64,000 nucleotides of DNA from an uncultured Collinsella sp. (GCA_958413765.1 CATYVH010000002.1:1-64000); one strand, 5' to 3'; shown: positions 16,100 through 24,812, numbered from the stretch's first letter. The notes: generated by a model not told the origin, from the sequence alone. Translations and numbers: made by a program.

Positions 16100-16137
16100 G
16101 GGGCTCCGGAGTATCATCTTCGGAGCCCCTTTGTTTT
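16100..16137 (+). terminator. Rho-independent terminator
   Basis: GGGGCTCCG at 16100-16108 pairs with CGGAGCCCC at 16121-16129, followed by TTTGTTTTT. It closes the DUF2513 remnant and possibly the CBASS-like operon. Confidence 0.8.
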
Positions 16138-16180
16138 TCCGAGTTTGGCTCGTTCGGATATCGCGTGTTAGGAGCTAACT

Positions 16181-17162
16181 TTGTCTAATGAACAGCAGGG
16201 CGGTGTTTGCTCAGAGTCAAGCGAATAAAGCTTGCCGATACCGCCGCCGGCTCTGGCGCCATCGTAAAGCTTCCTCCTAGCACTTCGGACGCCATCTGTG
16301 CCGCGTGCGCCACGCACCTCAAAGGCCTTGCACAGATCCAGGACTCCGTGCGCGCCATGACCGAGCAATTCACCAAGAACCTCGAAGGCCTCTTTAGCTT
16401 TGCCGACCAGCTTAGCTTGCAACTGAGCTCCTGGTTCGGTGTTCTTGACGAGTTACGAGAGTCCATCTGCTCGAACCTAGCCTCCTTGATGAAGCAGTTA
16501 GCGGAGATAGGCGCTTCGCTCGACTGAGAGGCCATCCTTGAGGATTCGAGGCGTTGGGGCTCGTATGGCTGGGCAATCACGAACAACCAGTTCACCTACA
16601 ACTCCCCGCCGCACTGCCCCTCGACGCTGGGGGAAGCCGATGCCGTCTACCTCTCATTCCTCGATGTTGACGCCCTTATTGCTGGCCTTGAGAGCAGTGT
16701 TACCAAGAAAGTTGACTTTCTCGAGGCCGTCGCGCTCTTCCGCGAGAGGCACTATAAGCCCTGTGCCATGATGCTTTGCTCGCTTATTGACCGAGAGCTG
16801 TTTCGCGTATGCTGTGGGCCTAGGCGAGATGAGAGGGACAATCATAAACAAAGGTCTTGGTCTCGCGAGATGAAAAACTGAACCGTTCGCTTTCGGATGG
16901 AAGTAACGGTGAGCTCCCCGCAATGGCCATTTCGTTAATCGACTTTGCCAACATATGCGATGCCGTGGACTACTTCTTTAGGTCGGGAGATGACTTCAAC
17001 CGCGAGCGAGAGGGCGAGCTTAACCGAAACTTCCTCCAGCACGGTATGATGTACAAGCCGGTCCGACGCAAGACTTGCATCAAGCTCTTCGTGCTGCTGG
17101 ATGCCGTGAGCTCGTCGTTTCCCGACGCGTTGGGATATGTCTCTGGCTTGGCCAAGAGTTAG
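16181..17162 (+). pseudogene. Decayed gene of unknown family, HEPN-like C-terminus
   Basis: A TTG at 16181 with AGGAG upstream starts SNEQQGGVCSESSE and stops. A shift near 16225 resumes KLADTAAGSGAIVKLPP and runs to a TGA at 16525-16527. The same frame then continues EAILEDSRRWGSYGWAITNN, YLSFLDVDALIAGLES and MMLCSLIDRELF. Further shifts near 16810-16870 lead to LIDFANICDAVDYFF and GELNRNFLQHGMMYKPV, ending at 17162. Repaired, it would be a protein of about 320 aa. The NRNFLQHGM segment recalls HEPN-type Rx4-6H motifs, which is weak evidence. At least four lesions rule out a functional gene. Confidence 0.55.
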
Positions 17163-17803
17163 ACTGTCATTTTCATAAGACTTGGACGCCTCGACTCGCT
17201 TACCTATGAGTATCCACCAAGCTCACCGGAGCAATGACGTTTGATACAAGCGGCGCTACTAATTAGCAGCGTCGCTTGTTTTGTTTCCATGCCCGTAGAC
17301 GGGTTTCGCCAAGTTGGCCACCGAACGCATTCTGACCGACGTGCTCGTGTCCCTCTTTGGGCATAGTCATCAACTGCGACCTTGGCAACGGACCGCACGA
17401 CCCGGGGATCCCTAAGAGCTACTTCCTGAGCGATCGAATCGGCAAGCATCCGGAGAAGCCGATTAACAAGCGTTCCGCCGCCAACTTATCTCGGCTCCTA
17501 GAACTTGAAAAAAGACCCGCCAGTGTGCATGATAAGCAGAGGCCGGGCAGGTTTACTGACTGCACCTTAACATGTCCCTTCGACTTTGTCTCTGAAATTC
17601 TAGAACTTGTGGAGGACGTGGCGCTCGCATTCGTAATTTTATCCTTCCTTTCACCGACTGACAAAACGATTTACACCTAATTGTGGACATCGCTTACGCG
17701 ATTTCTCTTTGCTCCAGCATTGATCTCGCTAAACTAATAGCTGCTGCTACCAGGGCATTTTCTGGTGCACATTCTATTGGCTCCTGCGAAGATCGGAGCG
17801 GGT
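17163..17803 (+). other. Gene-poor interval
   Basis: No supported gene. An open frame at 17357-17680 has no ribosome site, no recognisable motif and a frame-matching antisense shadow. An imperfect hairpin around 17248-17275 (AAGCGGCGCT / AGCAGCGTCGCTT, then GTTTTG) may be the terminator of the preceding decayed gene. The last part presumably carries the promoter of the surface-protein gene. Confidence 0.5.
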
Positions 17804-18910
17804 ATGTTTGCTGCCGAGTCCTACACCAGCCGTCATTACATTGCGATTGTTGCCATGGCCTGCCTATGCGTTTTGCTGGGCGGGCCTTCTTATGCCGCGG
17901 GCGCGGAGAGCCTCATCATCGCGGGCGCGACGTACTGCGAGCCGGGCGTATCGGGCCCCGGCTGGGCCTGGACCGATGCCGACCACCTTGAGCTTAACGG
18001 CTACGCGGGCGAGGCCATCGGCGCCGAAGGCGACCTGGTGCTGACGCTTGCCGGGCAAAACTCCGTGACGGAGTCGCATGCGCCCGATGCGGACATCACG
18101 CTGTGCGGCATGGAGGTGTGGGGCAACCTGACGCTTCGCGGTACCGGGACCCTGACGGCGACGGGCTCGCAGTGCGGGATCCACGTTTCGCGGGCGCTCG
18201 TGGTGGACGGATGCACCGTCGATGCCCGAGCAGACGGGGCCGATATTACGGACGAGGCGGTTGCCGGCGTGATCGCGGGCGACATGACCGTGCGCGGCGG
18301 CGGGCGCATCGTTGCCGCGGGCGCTGGGTCCGGAGCGGGCGTGCGCGCCTACGGCGTGTATCTGCAGGACTTAGGCCTTGGCGATGGGGCGATTGGCTGT
18401 CGGCTTTCTGTCGACGCCTCGTGGCTCGATGCGGCCGGTGCCGACGGTGGCGTTGCGTGCACGGGCGGGTCGCTTGTGTCCGCGCGGTTTGTGACGCCTG
18501 CTGGCGGGGCTTTTGGCGCTGGTGGCGTGGTGAATGCCTCCGGTGCGATGGCACCGCATGTGGTGGTTGAGCCCGATGTCGCCACGCCACCGGCGGGGGA
18601 GACCGATGGAAGCAACGTGCCGGGCGGCGGGACGGGTGAGACTGCTGATGGCGCTGATCCCGCTGCGGGGCAACCTAGTGCGGAACCGGCGACGGACTCC
18701 GCGGTGAAGCCGGCAGCCGCGACTCCCAAGACAAGCACGACAACCAAGACGACGGTGACCAAGACCACAGCCACCAAGAAGACCATGCCCAAATCCGCAA
18801 CGGCTACGACGCCGATGCTCCCCAAGACCGGCGACAGCAACTGGATCGCTGCCTCCTTAGCGCTATTCCTGCTGGGATCAGCACTTTTGTGCGCCGTACA
18901 TCGCTGCTGA
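17804..18910 (+). CDS. LPKTG wall-anchored surface protein
   Basis: A 368-aa secreted protein. The ATG at 17804 follows GGAGCGGG. The signal peptide has a hydrophobic core (YIAIVAMACLCVLLGG) with probable cleavage after PSYA. Residues about 35-240 are Gly/Ala/Asp-rich beta-strand repeats (LTLAGQNSVTES, LTLRGTGTLTATG) resembling the carbohydrate-binding-like beta-helix of DUF4353-type proteins. A Pro/Thr/Lys-rich wall-spanning region follows, then LPKTGDSN, a hydrophobic helix (WIAASLALFLLGSALLC) and a short basic tail, the classical sortase signal. The protein should be covalently attached to peptidoglycan by a sortase encoded elsewhere. Ligand unknown. Its GC-rich composition contrasts with the decayed DNA around it. 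Confidence 0.8.
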   Translation: MFAAESYTSRHYIAIVAMACLCVLLGGPSYAAGAESLIIAGATYCEPGVSGPGWAWTDADHLELNGYAGEAIGAEGDLVLTLAGQNSVTESHAPDADITLCGMEVWGNLTLRGTGTLTATGSQCGIHVSRALVVDGCTVDARADGADITDEAVAGVIAGDMTVRGGGRIVAAGAGSGAGVRAYGVYLQDLGLGDGAIGCRLSVDASWLDAAGADGGVACTGGSLVSARFVTPAGGAFGAGGVVNASGAMAPHVVVEPDVATPPAGETDGSNVPGGGTGETADGADPAAGQPSAEPATDSAVKPAAATPKTSTTTKTTVTKTTATKKTMPKSATATTPMLPKTGDSNWIAASLALFLLGSALLCAVHRC

Positions 18911-19208
18911 GGCGCTCGTTTTCAAAAGAGCACAGTGCCCGAGCATTCATTACTTGCTACTCGCCGCTCATCGCGAATTGACCACTCAAAATACTGGACT
19001 CCACGATGAGAGCATTGATTGACGGGTTGAATTCTTGAACGCAAGATTGCCATTGAACCTATGGCTCGCCACTCGAGTGCAGCAAAAGCAACGCAAACCG
19101 TAGAGCTGACTTCGTTAATATCTTAAATGAAATAGCCTAATAATGTGACGTTGACTTCATCCGTCTAACATGACTGCAAAGCAACATGCCGAACATGAAG
19201 GGGAGACA
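18911..19208 (+). other. Intergenic region
   Basis: AT-richer DNA without a supported gene. A purine-rich GGGGAG at its end serves the next ORF. Confidence 0.5.
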
Positions 19209-19550
19209 ATGGCCGTTTGGTTACACTTTCAAGCTCCAGAAATGCGCGAATGGCAATGCATATTCGACTACATCTCGAAGCGAGGACGTGTTGGGGAGGA
19301 AAATGAGATTAAATTTATAATTCACACTTCCGAAAACGGCCACAACAAGCCTCACCTACATGCTCAATATCAGCAAAAAGAAGTTGTTCTTGAAATACCC
19401 TCAGGTAAAGTGATCACCGGAAACATCAATTCCAAGAAAATGAAGTTGGCTTCTGAATGGGTTGTTACAATGAGGCCTTTCTTAAGCAAAAATGGAACGA
19501 GCTTGCTAACGGGGTTTATTATTTTTGCTGATGCAGACCTCAATCACTAG
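19209..19550 (+). CDS. DUF4160-like protein
   Basis: A 113-aa protein from the ATG at 19209 (GGGGAG upstream); an in-frame ATG at 19170 would add 13 residues but has no ribosome site. The core IHTSENGHNKPHLHAQYQQK then EVVLEIPSGKVITGNI and KKMKLASEWV follows the DUF4160 pattern (H.KPHfHV.y......i..g....G.......k....W). Such proteins are often encoded next to DUF2442 partners in toxin-antitoxin-like pairs. No such partner is visible here. It is AT-rich. Function unknown. Confidence 0.65.
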   Translation: MAVWLHFQAPEMREWQCIFDYISKRGRVGEENEIKFIIHTSENGHNKPHLHAQYQQKEVVLEIPSGKVITGNINSKKMKLASEWVVTMRPFLSKNGTSLLTGFIIFADADLNH

Positions 19551-19786
19551 TGTGTGATTATTGGACTCTGAGATAGACAGTGCAGCACCACCCCAAGCCG
19601 CCGAAGCGGACCAAGAGCAGGAAACAAGCTGTTCAAATTAATCCGAATCATAGTCCTTTGTAGCAAATAAAATAGACATGTGATTCATGACTATCGTCAC
19701 GAAGACCAAGGGCGAGCTCGTGACCGTGTTCATTGACCGACGGTCGGGAGGCGAAGATGGTAGCGACCACCGGGGAGGTGCTCTAG

Positions 19787-20416
19787 ATGGGCGACGCGTT
19801 CAAGAACCATGTCTTCCCCAAATACGAAAAGAGCCGCGCGATGAAGCCGCAGATGAAGGGCCTGGAAGACCCGACGCTCAACAGCTTCTCGCTGCTTGAC
19901 TTGTCTGCTCTTATGAAGCCTGAGCTCAAGGACCAGATGTTCGAAGACGAGTTCATCCGCTCATTCCTCAATGCTGCCAAGGTGTTGGCCGCAGCCGGCA
20001 GGACGGCTATCGATAGGCCAAGCATGTACGTGATACTAAATCATTCCTACGCGATTCCTGTGCTATTTCTCACGAGGCACTGTATGGAACTCGCTATCAA
20101 GCGGGCGATTAGGAAGTGCGGCCGTGAGCCGAAGGGGAACCACGGCCTCTCAGGACTCTGGAACTCCCTGCTCTCGCGGTTCCCGGAACAAAGGGGGCGC
20201 GAGGACCGACAGGTCATCAAGAATATGGGGGCATTCGTGAACAGCATTGCCAACATCGACGACAACGGCATCAGCCTCCGATATCCGTCCTACAAGTCGG
20301 GCAAGCTGACGCAGGACAGACCTTTATTCGTGAACAACGAGCAAGTCGCCTCGTATCTCGAGAAGTTCGTCGAGCAGCTAGAGCTGATTGACTTCGATTC
20401 GCTAAAGAAAGACTGA
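19787..20416 (+). CDS. Hypothetical protein with HEPN-like helical core
   Basis: A 209-aa soluble protein with GGGGAGG 7 nt before the ATG. Residues 85-125 (FLTRHCMELAIKRAIRKCG, then NHGLSGLWNSLLSRF) resemble the helix pattern of HEPN or AbiU-like proteins, which commonly have RHxxELxxK followed by HxLxxLW. The catalytic RxxxxH of RNase-type HEPN is not clearly present. The C-terminal 60 residues contain a short beta-strand-rich piece (ISLRYPSYKSGK). The 236 bases before it (19551-19786) carry only a short unsupported frame. Its place in a defence island suggests a defence role, which is inference. Confidence 0.55.
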   Translation: MGDAFKNHVFPKYEKSRAMKPQMKGLEDPTLNSFSLLDLSALMKPELKDQMFEDEFIRSFLNAAKVLAAAGRTAIDRPSMYVILNHSYAIPVLFLTRHCMELAIKRAIRKCGREPKGNHGLSGLWNSLLSRFPEQRGREDRQVIKNMGAFVNSIANIDDNGISLRYPSYKSGKLTQDRPLFVNNEQVASYLEKFVEQLELIDFDSLKKD

Positions 20417-20632
20417 GCATTCGCTTTGCTCGGATTCGCCACCCATCTCAGGCAACTGTACCAACGCGCATTAACGCCCCTATCTACAAGACCGATTGAA
20501 ACTCTTGTTTTATGTCTCGATTTAAAGCGGATATTTGTTCATAACTAACAAATATTGGTTTTAAAACAATATAATTGTCGTTGTAATTAAAGGATGTCAT
20601 GGGCGTCGGCTTTTGTGAAAAGGATTCTGACG

Positions 20633-21928
20633 ATGATTCTCAATTTTTCTTTTAAGAACTTCCAGAGCTTTCGAGATGCTCAGCAGTTCTCGTTTGAACC
20701 GATTTCGAGCAAAAAGAAATTTGGACCCGTGCGGGTAGCCGCGATTTACGGTGCAAACGCGTCGGGCAAATCAAATTTCCTAAATGCTCTTTACTTTGTC
20801 TCTTACTTTGTTCGTACAGGTTATGCGGCAGGCGATGCGAATTCTCAAATACCCATCGTCCCCTTTTTACTTGACTCGGAATCCCGATCAAGTGACACAG
20901 AATTCTCGATAGATTTTATCGCTAGCAACTTAAAGTATGAGTTTTCATTTGGTGTGAACAAAAATGAGGTTACATATGAGAACCTCACTGTGTATCGATC
21001 AAAACAGCCGTCCCTTCTCTATGACCGCTCTTCGATAAACGGGGAACAGTCAATTAAATTTGGTAGTACCTTTACAGGTGCAAAAAAACAACTTTGGGAT
21101 ATCACGCGCAATAATTCTTTGTTCTTATCTGCCGCAGCGGCGGCTGGAAGTGATGTAATTCAACCCGCATTCACAGCTCTTGCCAATGACATCAATCTCT
21201 ATGATGCAACGCATTATCTAGCAGAACTCGCCACCATAAAAAAGCTGTTTATCAACGATGACGCTCGAGCTCAGATGCTATCTCAGCTCATTAAATATGC
21301 TGATATCGGAATTGACGGCATAGATGTCCGTCAATCGGAAGGCGTCATGGGTTTAAAAGACTCACTCATTGGACTCGATGAGATTCCGGAAGAGGCACGT
21401 AATAAAATTGCAGAAGACTTTAAATTGTCGTTCGCTTATGACCTGTTCTTCCACCATAAAGGCTCGGGAGATGGCTTTTGGCTGGGCTCCGCCCATGAAT
21501 CGGAGGGCACAAAAGCTGCGCTGGCGTTTTTCTCGGTAGCCTTACGTTCTTTAAGCAGTGGGGCCACAACAGTAATTGACGAGCTTGATTCGAGCCTTCA
21601 TCCTACGCTCCTGCGCGACTTCGTCTCACTGTTCGCCGATCCCGACACAAATCCAAAGGGCGCGCAGCTAATCTTCTCGACCCATGATGTCACCTTGATG
21701 ACGCGAACCAGCCCTATGGAAGAGGTGCTTGAACGTGACCAGGTCTGGTTTGTGGAAAAGGACTCTGAAGGTGCTTCGCAATTAATTGCTGCGATGGAGT
21801 ATTCGCCTCGTGCAAATGAGAATCTGGGGCGCAATTACTTAAACGGTGTCTATGTGCCGCTGCCCAACCCAAGTTTTCATCAACTTGTGGCCCAACTCAT
21901 GAAGGAAGGCGCTGACATAAATGGCTAA
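20633..21928 (+). CDS. rloA: RloA-type AAA ATPase
   Basis: A 431-aa ABC/SMC-like ATPase starting MILNFSFKNFQSFRD, the usual start of RloA/AbiLi-type proteins. An AAGGA site lies before the ATG at 20633. Upstream in-frame ATGs at 20594 and 20599 are possible and would add 11-13 residues. Walker A is IYGANASGKSNFLNAL, Walker B is TTVIDELDSSLHP, and the downstream switch is IFSTHDVTLM. The SMC-like signature segment lies around residues 270-300. It overlaps rloB by 8 nt. RloA/RloB and the lactococcal AbiL pair are linked to phage resistance, with the ATPase thought to control the RloB effector. AT-rich composition suggests recent acquisition. Confidence 0.85.
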   Translation: MILNFSFKNFQSFRDAQQFSFEPISSKKKFGPVRVAAIYGANASGKSNFLNALYFVSYFVRTGYAAGDANSQIPIVPFLLDSESRSSDTEFSIDFIASNLKYEFSFGVNKNEVTYENLTVYRSKQPSLLYDRSSINGEQSIKFGSTFTGAKKQLWDITRNNSLFLSAAAAAGSDVIQPAFTALANDINLYDATHYLAELATIKKLFINDDARAQMLSQLIKYADIGIDGIDVRQSEGVMGLKDSLIGLDEIPEEARNKIAEDFKLSFAYDLFFHHKGSGDGFWLGSAHESEGTKAALAFFSVALRSLSSGATTVIDELDSSLHPTLLRDFVSLFADPDTNPKGAQLIFSTHDVTLMTRTSPMEEVLERDQVWFVEKDSEGASQLIAAMEYSPRANENLGRNYLNGVYVPLPNPSFHQLVAQLMKEGADING

Positions 21929-22598
21929 GGCAGAAAGGAGAGGGCTTGCTCGCGGCCGCAAAAAGCAGACAAGAGCCAAGCGAACGCGCCACCTAATTGT
22001 GTCCAATGGAAAGGTGACCGAAACCGAATATTTTAACTTCCTTATTACTGAAATGGACGTTCGCGGAAGCGTGCTGTATCGGCATATTGACGGAGACCCT
22101 TTGAAGGTGGCCAAGCAGCTTTCGCGAGAGCTCGATTCAGATAAAAAGGCCGTTAAAGCAGGCGAAATCGAAGCATTGAGTTCCGCATGGATCGTGGTCG
22201 ATTCAGATGAGTTCAGAAACCTAGCCGCAGCAGAACGAGAAGCAAAGACAAAGGGAGTTAGGCTCGCAATCTCTAATCCATGTTTTGAAGTATGGCTTAT
22301 CGATCATATCTCACAATGCCCGGAAACTTTTGCATCGACGCCACAATGTGAGAAAAGAGCGCGCGACCTTGGCGTTCTAAAATCTACTGACCCCAACAGG
22401 TCCTCCGCGTCAAAGTTCAAGTCGGTAAATCTCGAAATGATTGACGGCAACAAGGGCCAGGCTTTGACCAATGCCGCAAAGCACAATACGGATGATAAAC
22501 GTCGTGCAAGAGAAATGAATCCGGACAACGTTGTCGCCTATCAAGTATGGACAGACTTGCCTGATCTTGTAGATGACGTATTTGGATCGGGTAACTAG
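21921..22598 (+). CDS. rloB: RloB-family protein
   Basis: A 225-aa protein overlapping rloA by 8 nt. Family features are a basic N-terminus, LIVSNGKVTETEYFNFL (the conserved Glu of the Toprim-like fold), AWIVVDSDEF (the paired acids) and the hallmark LAISNPCFEVWLIDH. This gives the complete set of acidic positions expected for a Toprim-type nuclease effector. It should act with the upstream ATPase in an abortive-infection-type system. Biochemical activity is inferred from the family, not shown by the sequence alone. Confidence 0.85.
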   Translation: MAKAERRGLARGRKKQTRAKRTRHLIVSNGKVTETEYFNFLITEMDVRGSVLYRHIDGDPLKVAKQLSRELDSDKKAVKAGEIEALSSAWIVVDSDEFRNLAAAEREAKTKGVRLAISNPCFEVWLIDHISQCPETFASTPQCEKRARDLGVLKSTDPNRSSASKFKSVNLEMIDGNKGQALTNAAKHNTDDKRRAREMNPDNVVAYQVWTDLPDLVDDVFGSGN

Positions 22599-22658
22599 TG
22601 CGATTCATCCCGCGTTAGGGGCAGGCTTTTAACTCAAAAAGTTGTAAACGAGGTAGCA

Positions 22659-22847
22659 ATGCTTTGGAGCTATGTTCAGCTAGATGACGGCACTCAGTTT
22701 GCTTACTCAGAAAAACGAGATGACGGGACCGTTCGCGTAGCCGTCGAGCGTCCGGTTGACCTTGGCTTTGGCCATGCGGAATGCTTCTTGCCTGCGGTTA
22801 ATTGGTTCAATGTCGAAGGTTTTTCTAGTGACGACCTGGATTTTTGA
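22659..22847 (+). CDS. Small protein of the MxWSYVQxDDG group
   Basis: A 62-aa acidic protein with GAGGT before the ATG. The start LWSYVQLDDGTQFAYSE is shared with the start of the 61-aa ORF at 24813, which overlaps the Doc-like gene. The rest (RVAVERPVDLGFGHAECFLP, then NWFNVEGFSSDDLDF) is not seen in that second ORF. It has no toxin-like neighbour downstream except mntA, 117 nt away. It may be an orphan antitoxin-like protein. I do not recognise a named family. Confidence 0.5.
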   Translation: MLWSYVQLDDGTQFAYSEKRDDGTVRVAVERPVDLGFGHAECFLPAVNWFNVEGFSSDDLDF

Positions 22848-22964
22848 CCGAGTTCGTTAGATCAAACGCCCCGTTTATCTTCGAGCTCGCCGAACGCCAA
22901 AAAGCCGGACCGGTGGTTTCGACGCTGGCCCCCTGACGTTCTACTGTTGAACGGCAAATAACCC

Positions 22965-23264
22965 ATGATTTCGCCTACCGACATATCCACCTCCGCCTCT
23001 CGCGTGCTTGCTCAATACGACGTCAGCGAAGCATATTTATTTGGCTCGTTTGCCCGAGGCGAACAAACGCCCGATAGCGATATTGACTTGCGCCTAGTCT
23101 GCGGCAACACCATGACGTTCGGCACGCTTTACGAACTCTCCCATGAGCTCGAGAGGGAACTTGGGCGAAAGGTTGATATCGTCACCAACCCACCAGAGCA
23201 CATGCGCCTGCCCTTCCGCAAAAGTATCAAGCAAGATGAGGTGCGTGTCTATGAAGCTCTGTAA
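22965..23264 (+). CDS. mntA: MNT-type nucleotidyltransferase antitoxin
   Basis: A 99-aa minimal nucleotidyltransferase. The active-site motif is YLFGSFARGEQTPDSDIDLR (GSxxxG...DxD), with the third acid in KVDIVTN. MntA proteins AMPylate and silence the HEPN toxin HepT encoded next door. Here the stop overlaps an ATG (23249) that opens only a 35-codon frame, so a full HepT is missing. The protein is complete for the family but appears orphaned. Confidence 0.75.
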   Translation: MISPTDISTSASRVLAQYDVSEAYLFGSFARGEQTPDSDIDLRLVCGNTMTFGTLYELSHELERELGRKVDIVTNPPEHMRLPFRKSIKQDEVRVYEAL

Positions 23265-23358
23265 GCAGGACGAGGCGTTAGTGTGCTCCGGCATGATCAG
23301 CAAGTCTGAATTTTGTCGCATACTTCCGGACTCGGTGAGCCTTAGAAGCAAGTATTGA
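23249..23358 (+). pseudogene. Possible truncated hepT start
   Basis: An ATG overlapping the mntA end opens MKLCKQDEALV, then CSGMISKSEFCRILPDS, and stops after 35 codons. Position and overlap are exactly those of HepT, but the HEPN motif RxxxxH is absent, so it is at best a 5' stub. The assignment rests on context. Confidence 0.3.
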
Positions 23359-23399
23359 ACTCAAACTCGGTTCCAGACACCCTCTTGCTATTTGAATAC

Positions 23400-23448
23400 A
23401 GGTATCGCCCTAGCGATAGTATGTTATACTATCGCTAGGGCGATACCT
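23400..23448. promoter_or_regulatory. Perfect 23-bp palindrome, candidate operator
   Basis: The arm at 23400-23422 (AGGTATCGCCCTAGCGATAG then TAT) is perfectly complementary to 23426-23448, with a GTT loop. The central TATACT resembles a -10. The palindrome ends 2 nt before the TAGGAG ribosome site of the DUF3990 gene, so binding there would block transcription or initiation. The arms also hold the nested repeats CGCCCTAGCGATAG / CTATCGCTAGGGCG. The HTH antitoxin two genes on is the obvious candidate ligand. Confidence 0.65.
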
Positions 23449-23462
23449 GTTAGGAGACTCGC

Positions 23463-24131
23463 GTGGAACTATGGCATGGTTCTCAGAAAATCATTGAGGC
23501 TCCCCAGCTTGGCCTGGGGAAAATCCATAACGACTATGGACAGGGATTCTATTGCACAGAGAGCCTCGACCTTGCAAGGGAATGGGCATGCTCTCGGGAT
23601 GCCGATGGCTTTGCGAATCGCTATGAACTCGATATAGCCGATCTCAAAGTTCTCGACTTGCTATCGCCGCAATATTGCGTCCTGCATTGGATAGCGTTGC
23701 TCGTTGAGCATCGTTCTTTTCGCAAAGATACCGCCATTGCCGCGGGGGCGTGCGAATATCTCCATGATCACTTTCTACCTCGGACGAGCACTTGCGACGT
23801 AATAAGGGGGTGGCGTGCGGACGACTCGTACTTTAGCTATGCCAGAGCTTTTGTAAACAATACGATCACCGTCGATCAGCTTGGACGATCTATGAGGCTC
23901 GGTAACCTGGGGGAGCAGATTGTGCTCAAAAGCGAGCGTGCGTTTAAGAGCATTCGTTTTGCTGGATTTGAACGCGCGCAGCAAGCTCTGTATGGTCCAT
24001 TGGCCAAGGAACGAGATGAAGCGGCAAGGGCGCAGTATCGGGAGCTCCTTGCCGAAAACCCGTTTGAGGGAATACGTATCGTCGATATCATTCGAGAGGG
24101 GATGACGGGCGATGACCTACGCCTACAGTGA
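23463..24131 (+). CDS. DUF3990 protein (ART-like toxin)
   Basis: A 222-aa protein starting at an ATG-equivalent GTG (23463) with TAGGAG upstream. The N-terminus MELWHGSQKIIEAPQLGLGK followed by NDYGQGFYCTESLDLAREWA matches DUF3990. In that family the HG..., FGxGFYxT and A..WA elements resemble the NAD-binding core of ADP-ribosyltransferases. The C-terminal 60 residues are helical. It overlaps the next gene by 20 nt, as expected for a tightly coupled toxin-antitoxin pair, and is preceded by the 23-bp palindrome. ADP-ribosyltransferase activity is an inference from the fold pattern. Confidence 0.75.
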   Translation: MELWHGSQKIIEAPQLGLGKIHNDYGQGFYCTESLDLAREWACSRDADGFANRYELDIADLKVLDLLSPQYCVLHWIALLVEHRSFRKDTAIAAGACEYLHDHFLPRTSTCDVIRGWRADDSYFSYARAFVNNTITVDQLGRSMRLGNLGEQIVLKSERAFKSIRFAGFERAQQALYGPLAKERDEAARAQYRELLAENPFEGIRIVDIIREGMTGDDLRLQ

Positions 24132-24801
24132 GATGTATCTCGAGGATGCCATGAGAACGCTGGGCGAGGCGGTCGATTTTGCTCTCTGTGACCAAGGGCT
24201 GACTCCAGCCGAGTTAACGGCGATCATGTCGAACGCTCTTGAGATGAAACAGTTTGAGCGCGGTATGCCTCGCGTCGTCTGCGGCATGACGGGCGACGAG
24301 CTCGCGCGCGATATTATCGCCCATGCGGGACTGACCCCCGTCAGATGTAGGGAGACCTATCCGTTCGACCGTTCGCCTCAGTATTGGGCGGGGTGGGTTA
24401 TGGCCTATACGCAATGGATGAGCAGCTTGGGCTTTAATAAGCTACTCGAAGTCGCTCCGCTCGATTGGATCATCGGCTCGTACCATCCGCTCCACGAGGC
24501 CTCCGAAGATAAATTCGCCCAGATTGTCATCGAAAAATGGAACTACGCCCAGGCAGACAAAAAGGGCCTCAAGGCGGCACGAAAGGCTGCCGGACTAACG
24601 CAAAAACAGCTCGCCGCCCAATCGGGGGTTAAGCTTCGCGCCATACAACTCTACGAGCAGAACCAGCTCGACCTACGCCGCGCCTCGGTTTCCTCGGCAT
24701 TGGCGCTTGCAGACACCCTAAACTGCACCATCGAAGACCTCGTCTGGCAACCGATTGCTCTGGAGTACGACTCGCAGGCTATTTCGTCTGTAAAGCTATA
24801 G
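24112..24801 (+). CDS. Antitoxin with C-terminal XRE helix-turn-helix
   Basis: A 229-aa protein overlapping the DUF3990 toxin by 20 nt. The N-terminal 120 residues (YLEDAMRTLGEAVDFALCDQ and PRVVCGMTGDELARDII) look like the toxin-neutralising domain seen beside DUF3990 genes. Residues about 150-215 form a Cro/CI-type HTH: GLKAARKAAGLTQKQLAAQS then GVKLRAIQLYEQ and LALADTLNCTIEDLV. It probably binds the palindrome at 23400-23448 and autoregulates the pair. Confidence 0.75.
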   Translation: MTYAYSEMYLEDAMRTLGEAVDFALCDQGLTPAELTAIMSNALEMKQFERGMPRVVCGMTGDELARDIIAHAGLTPVRCRETYPFDRSPQYWAGWVMAYTQWMSSLGFNKLLEVAPLDWIIGSYHPLHEASEDKFAQIVIEKWNYAQADKKGLKAARKAAGLTQKQLAAQSGVKLRAIQLYEQNQLDLRRASVSSALALADTLNCTIEDLVWQPIALEYDSQAISSVKL

Positions 24802-24812
24802 AGGAGTCAGAC

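Noticed and set aside
17357..17680. 107-codon plus-strand frame MGIVINCDLG...
   Set aside because: No ribosome site, no motif, and an equally long frame on the other strand; treated as non-coding.
23143..23358. 71-codon frame overlapping mntA in another phase
   Set aside because: Upstream part is a shadow of mntA; only the segment from the ATG at 23249 was kept, as a possible hepT stub.
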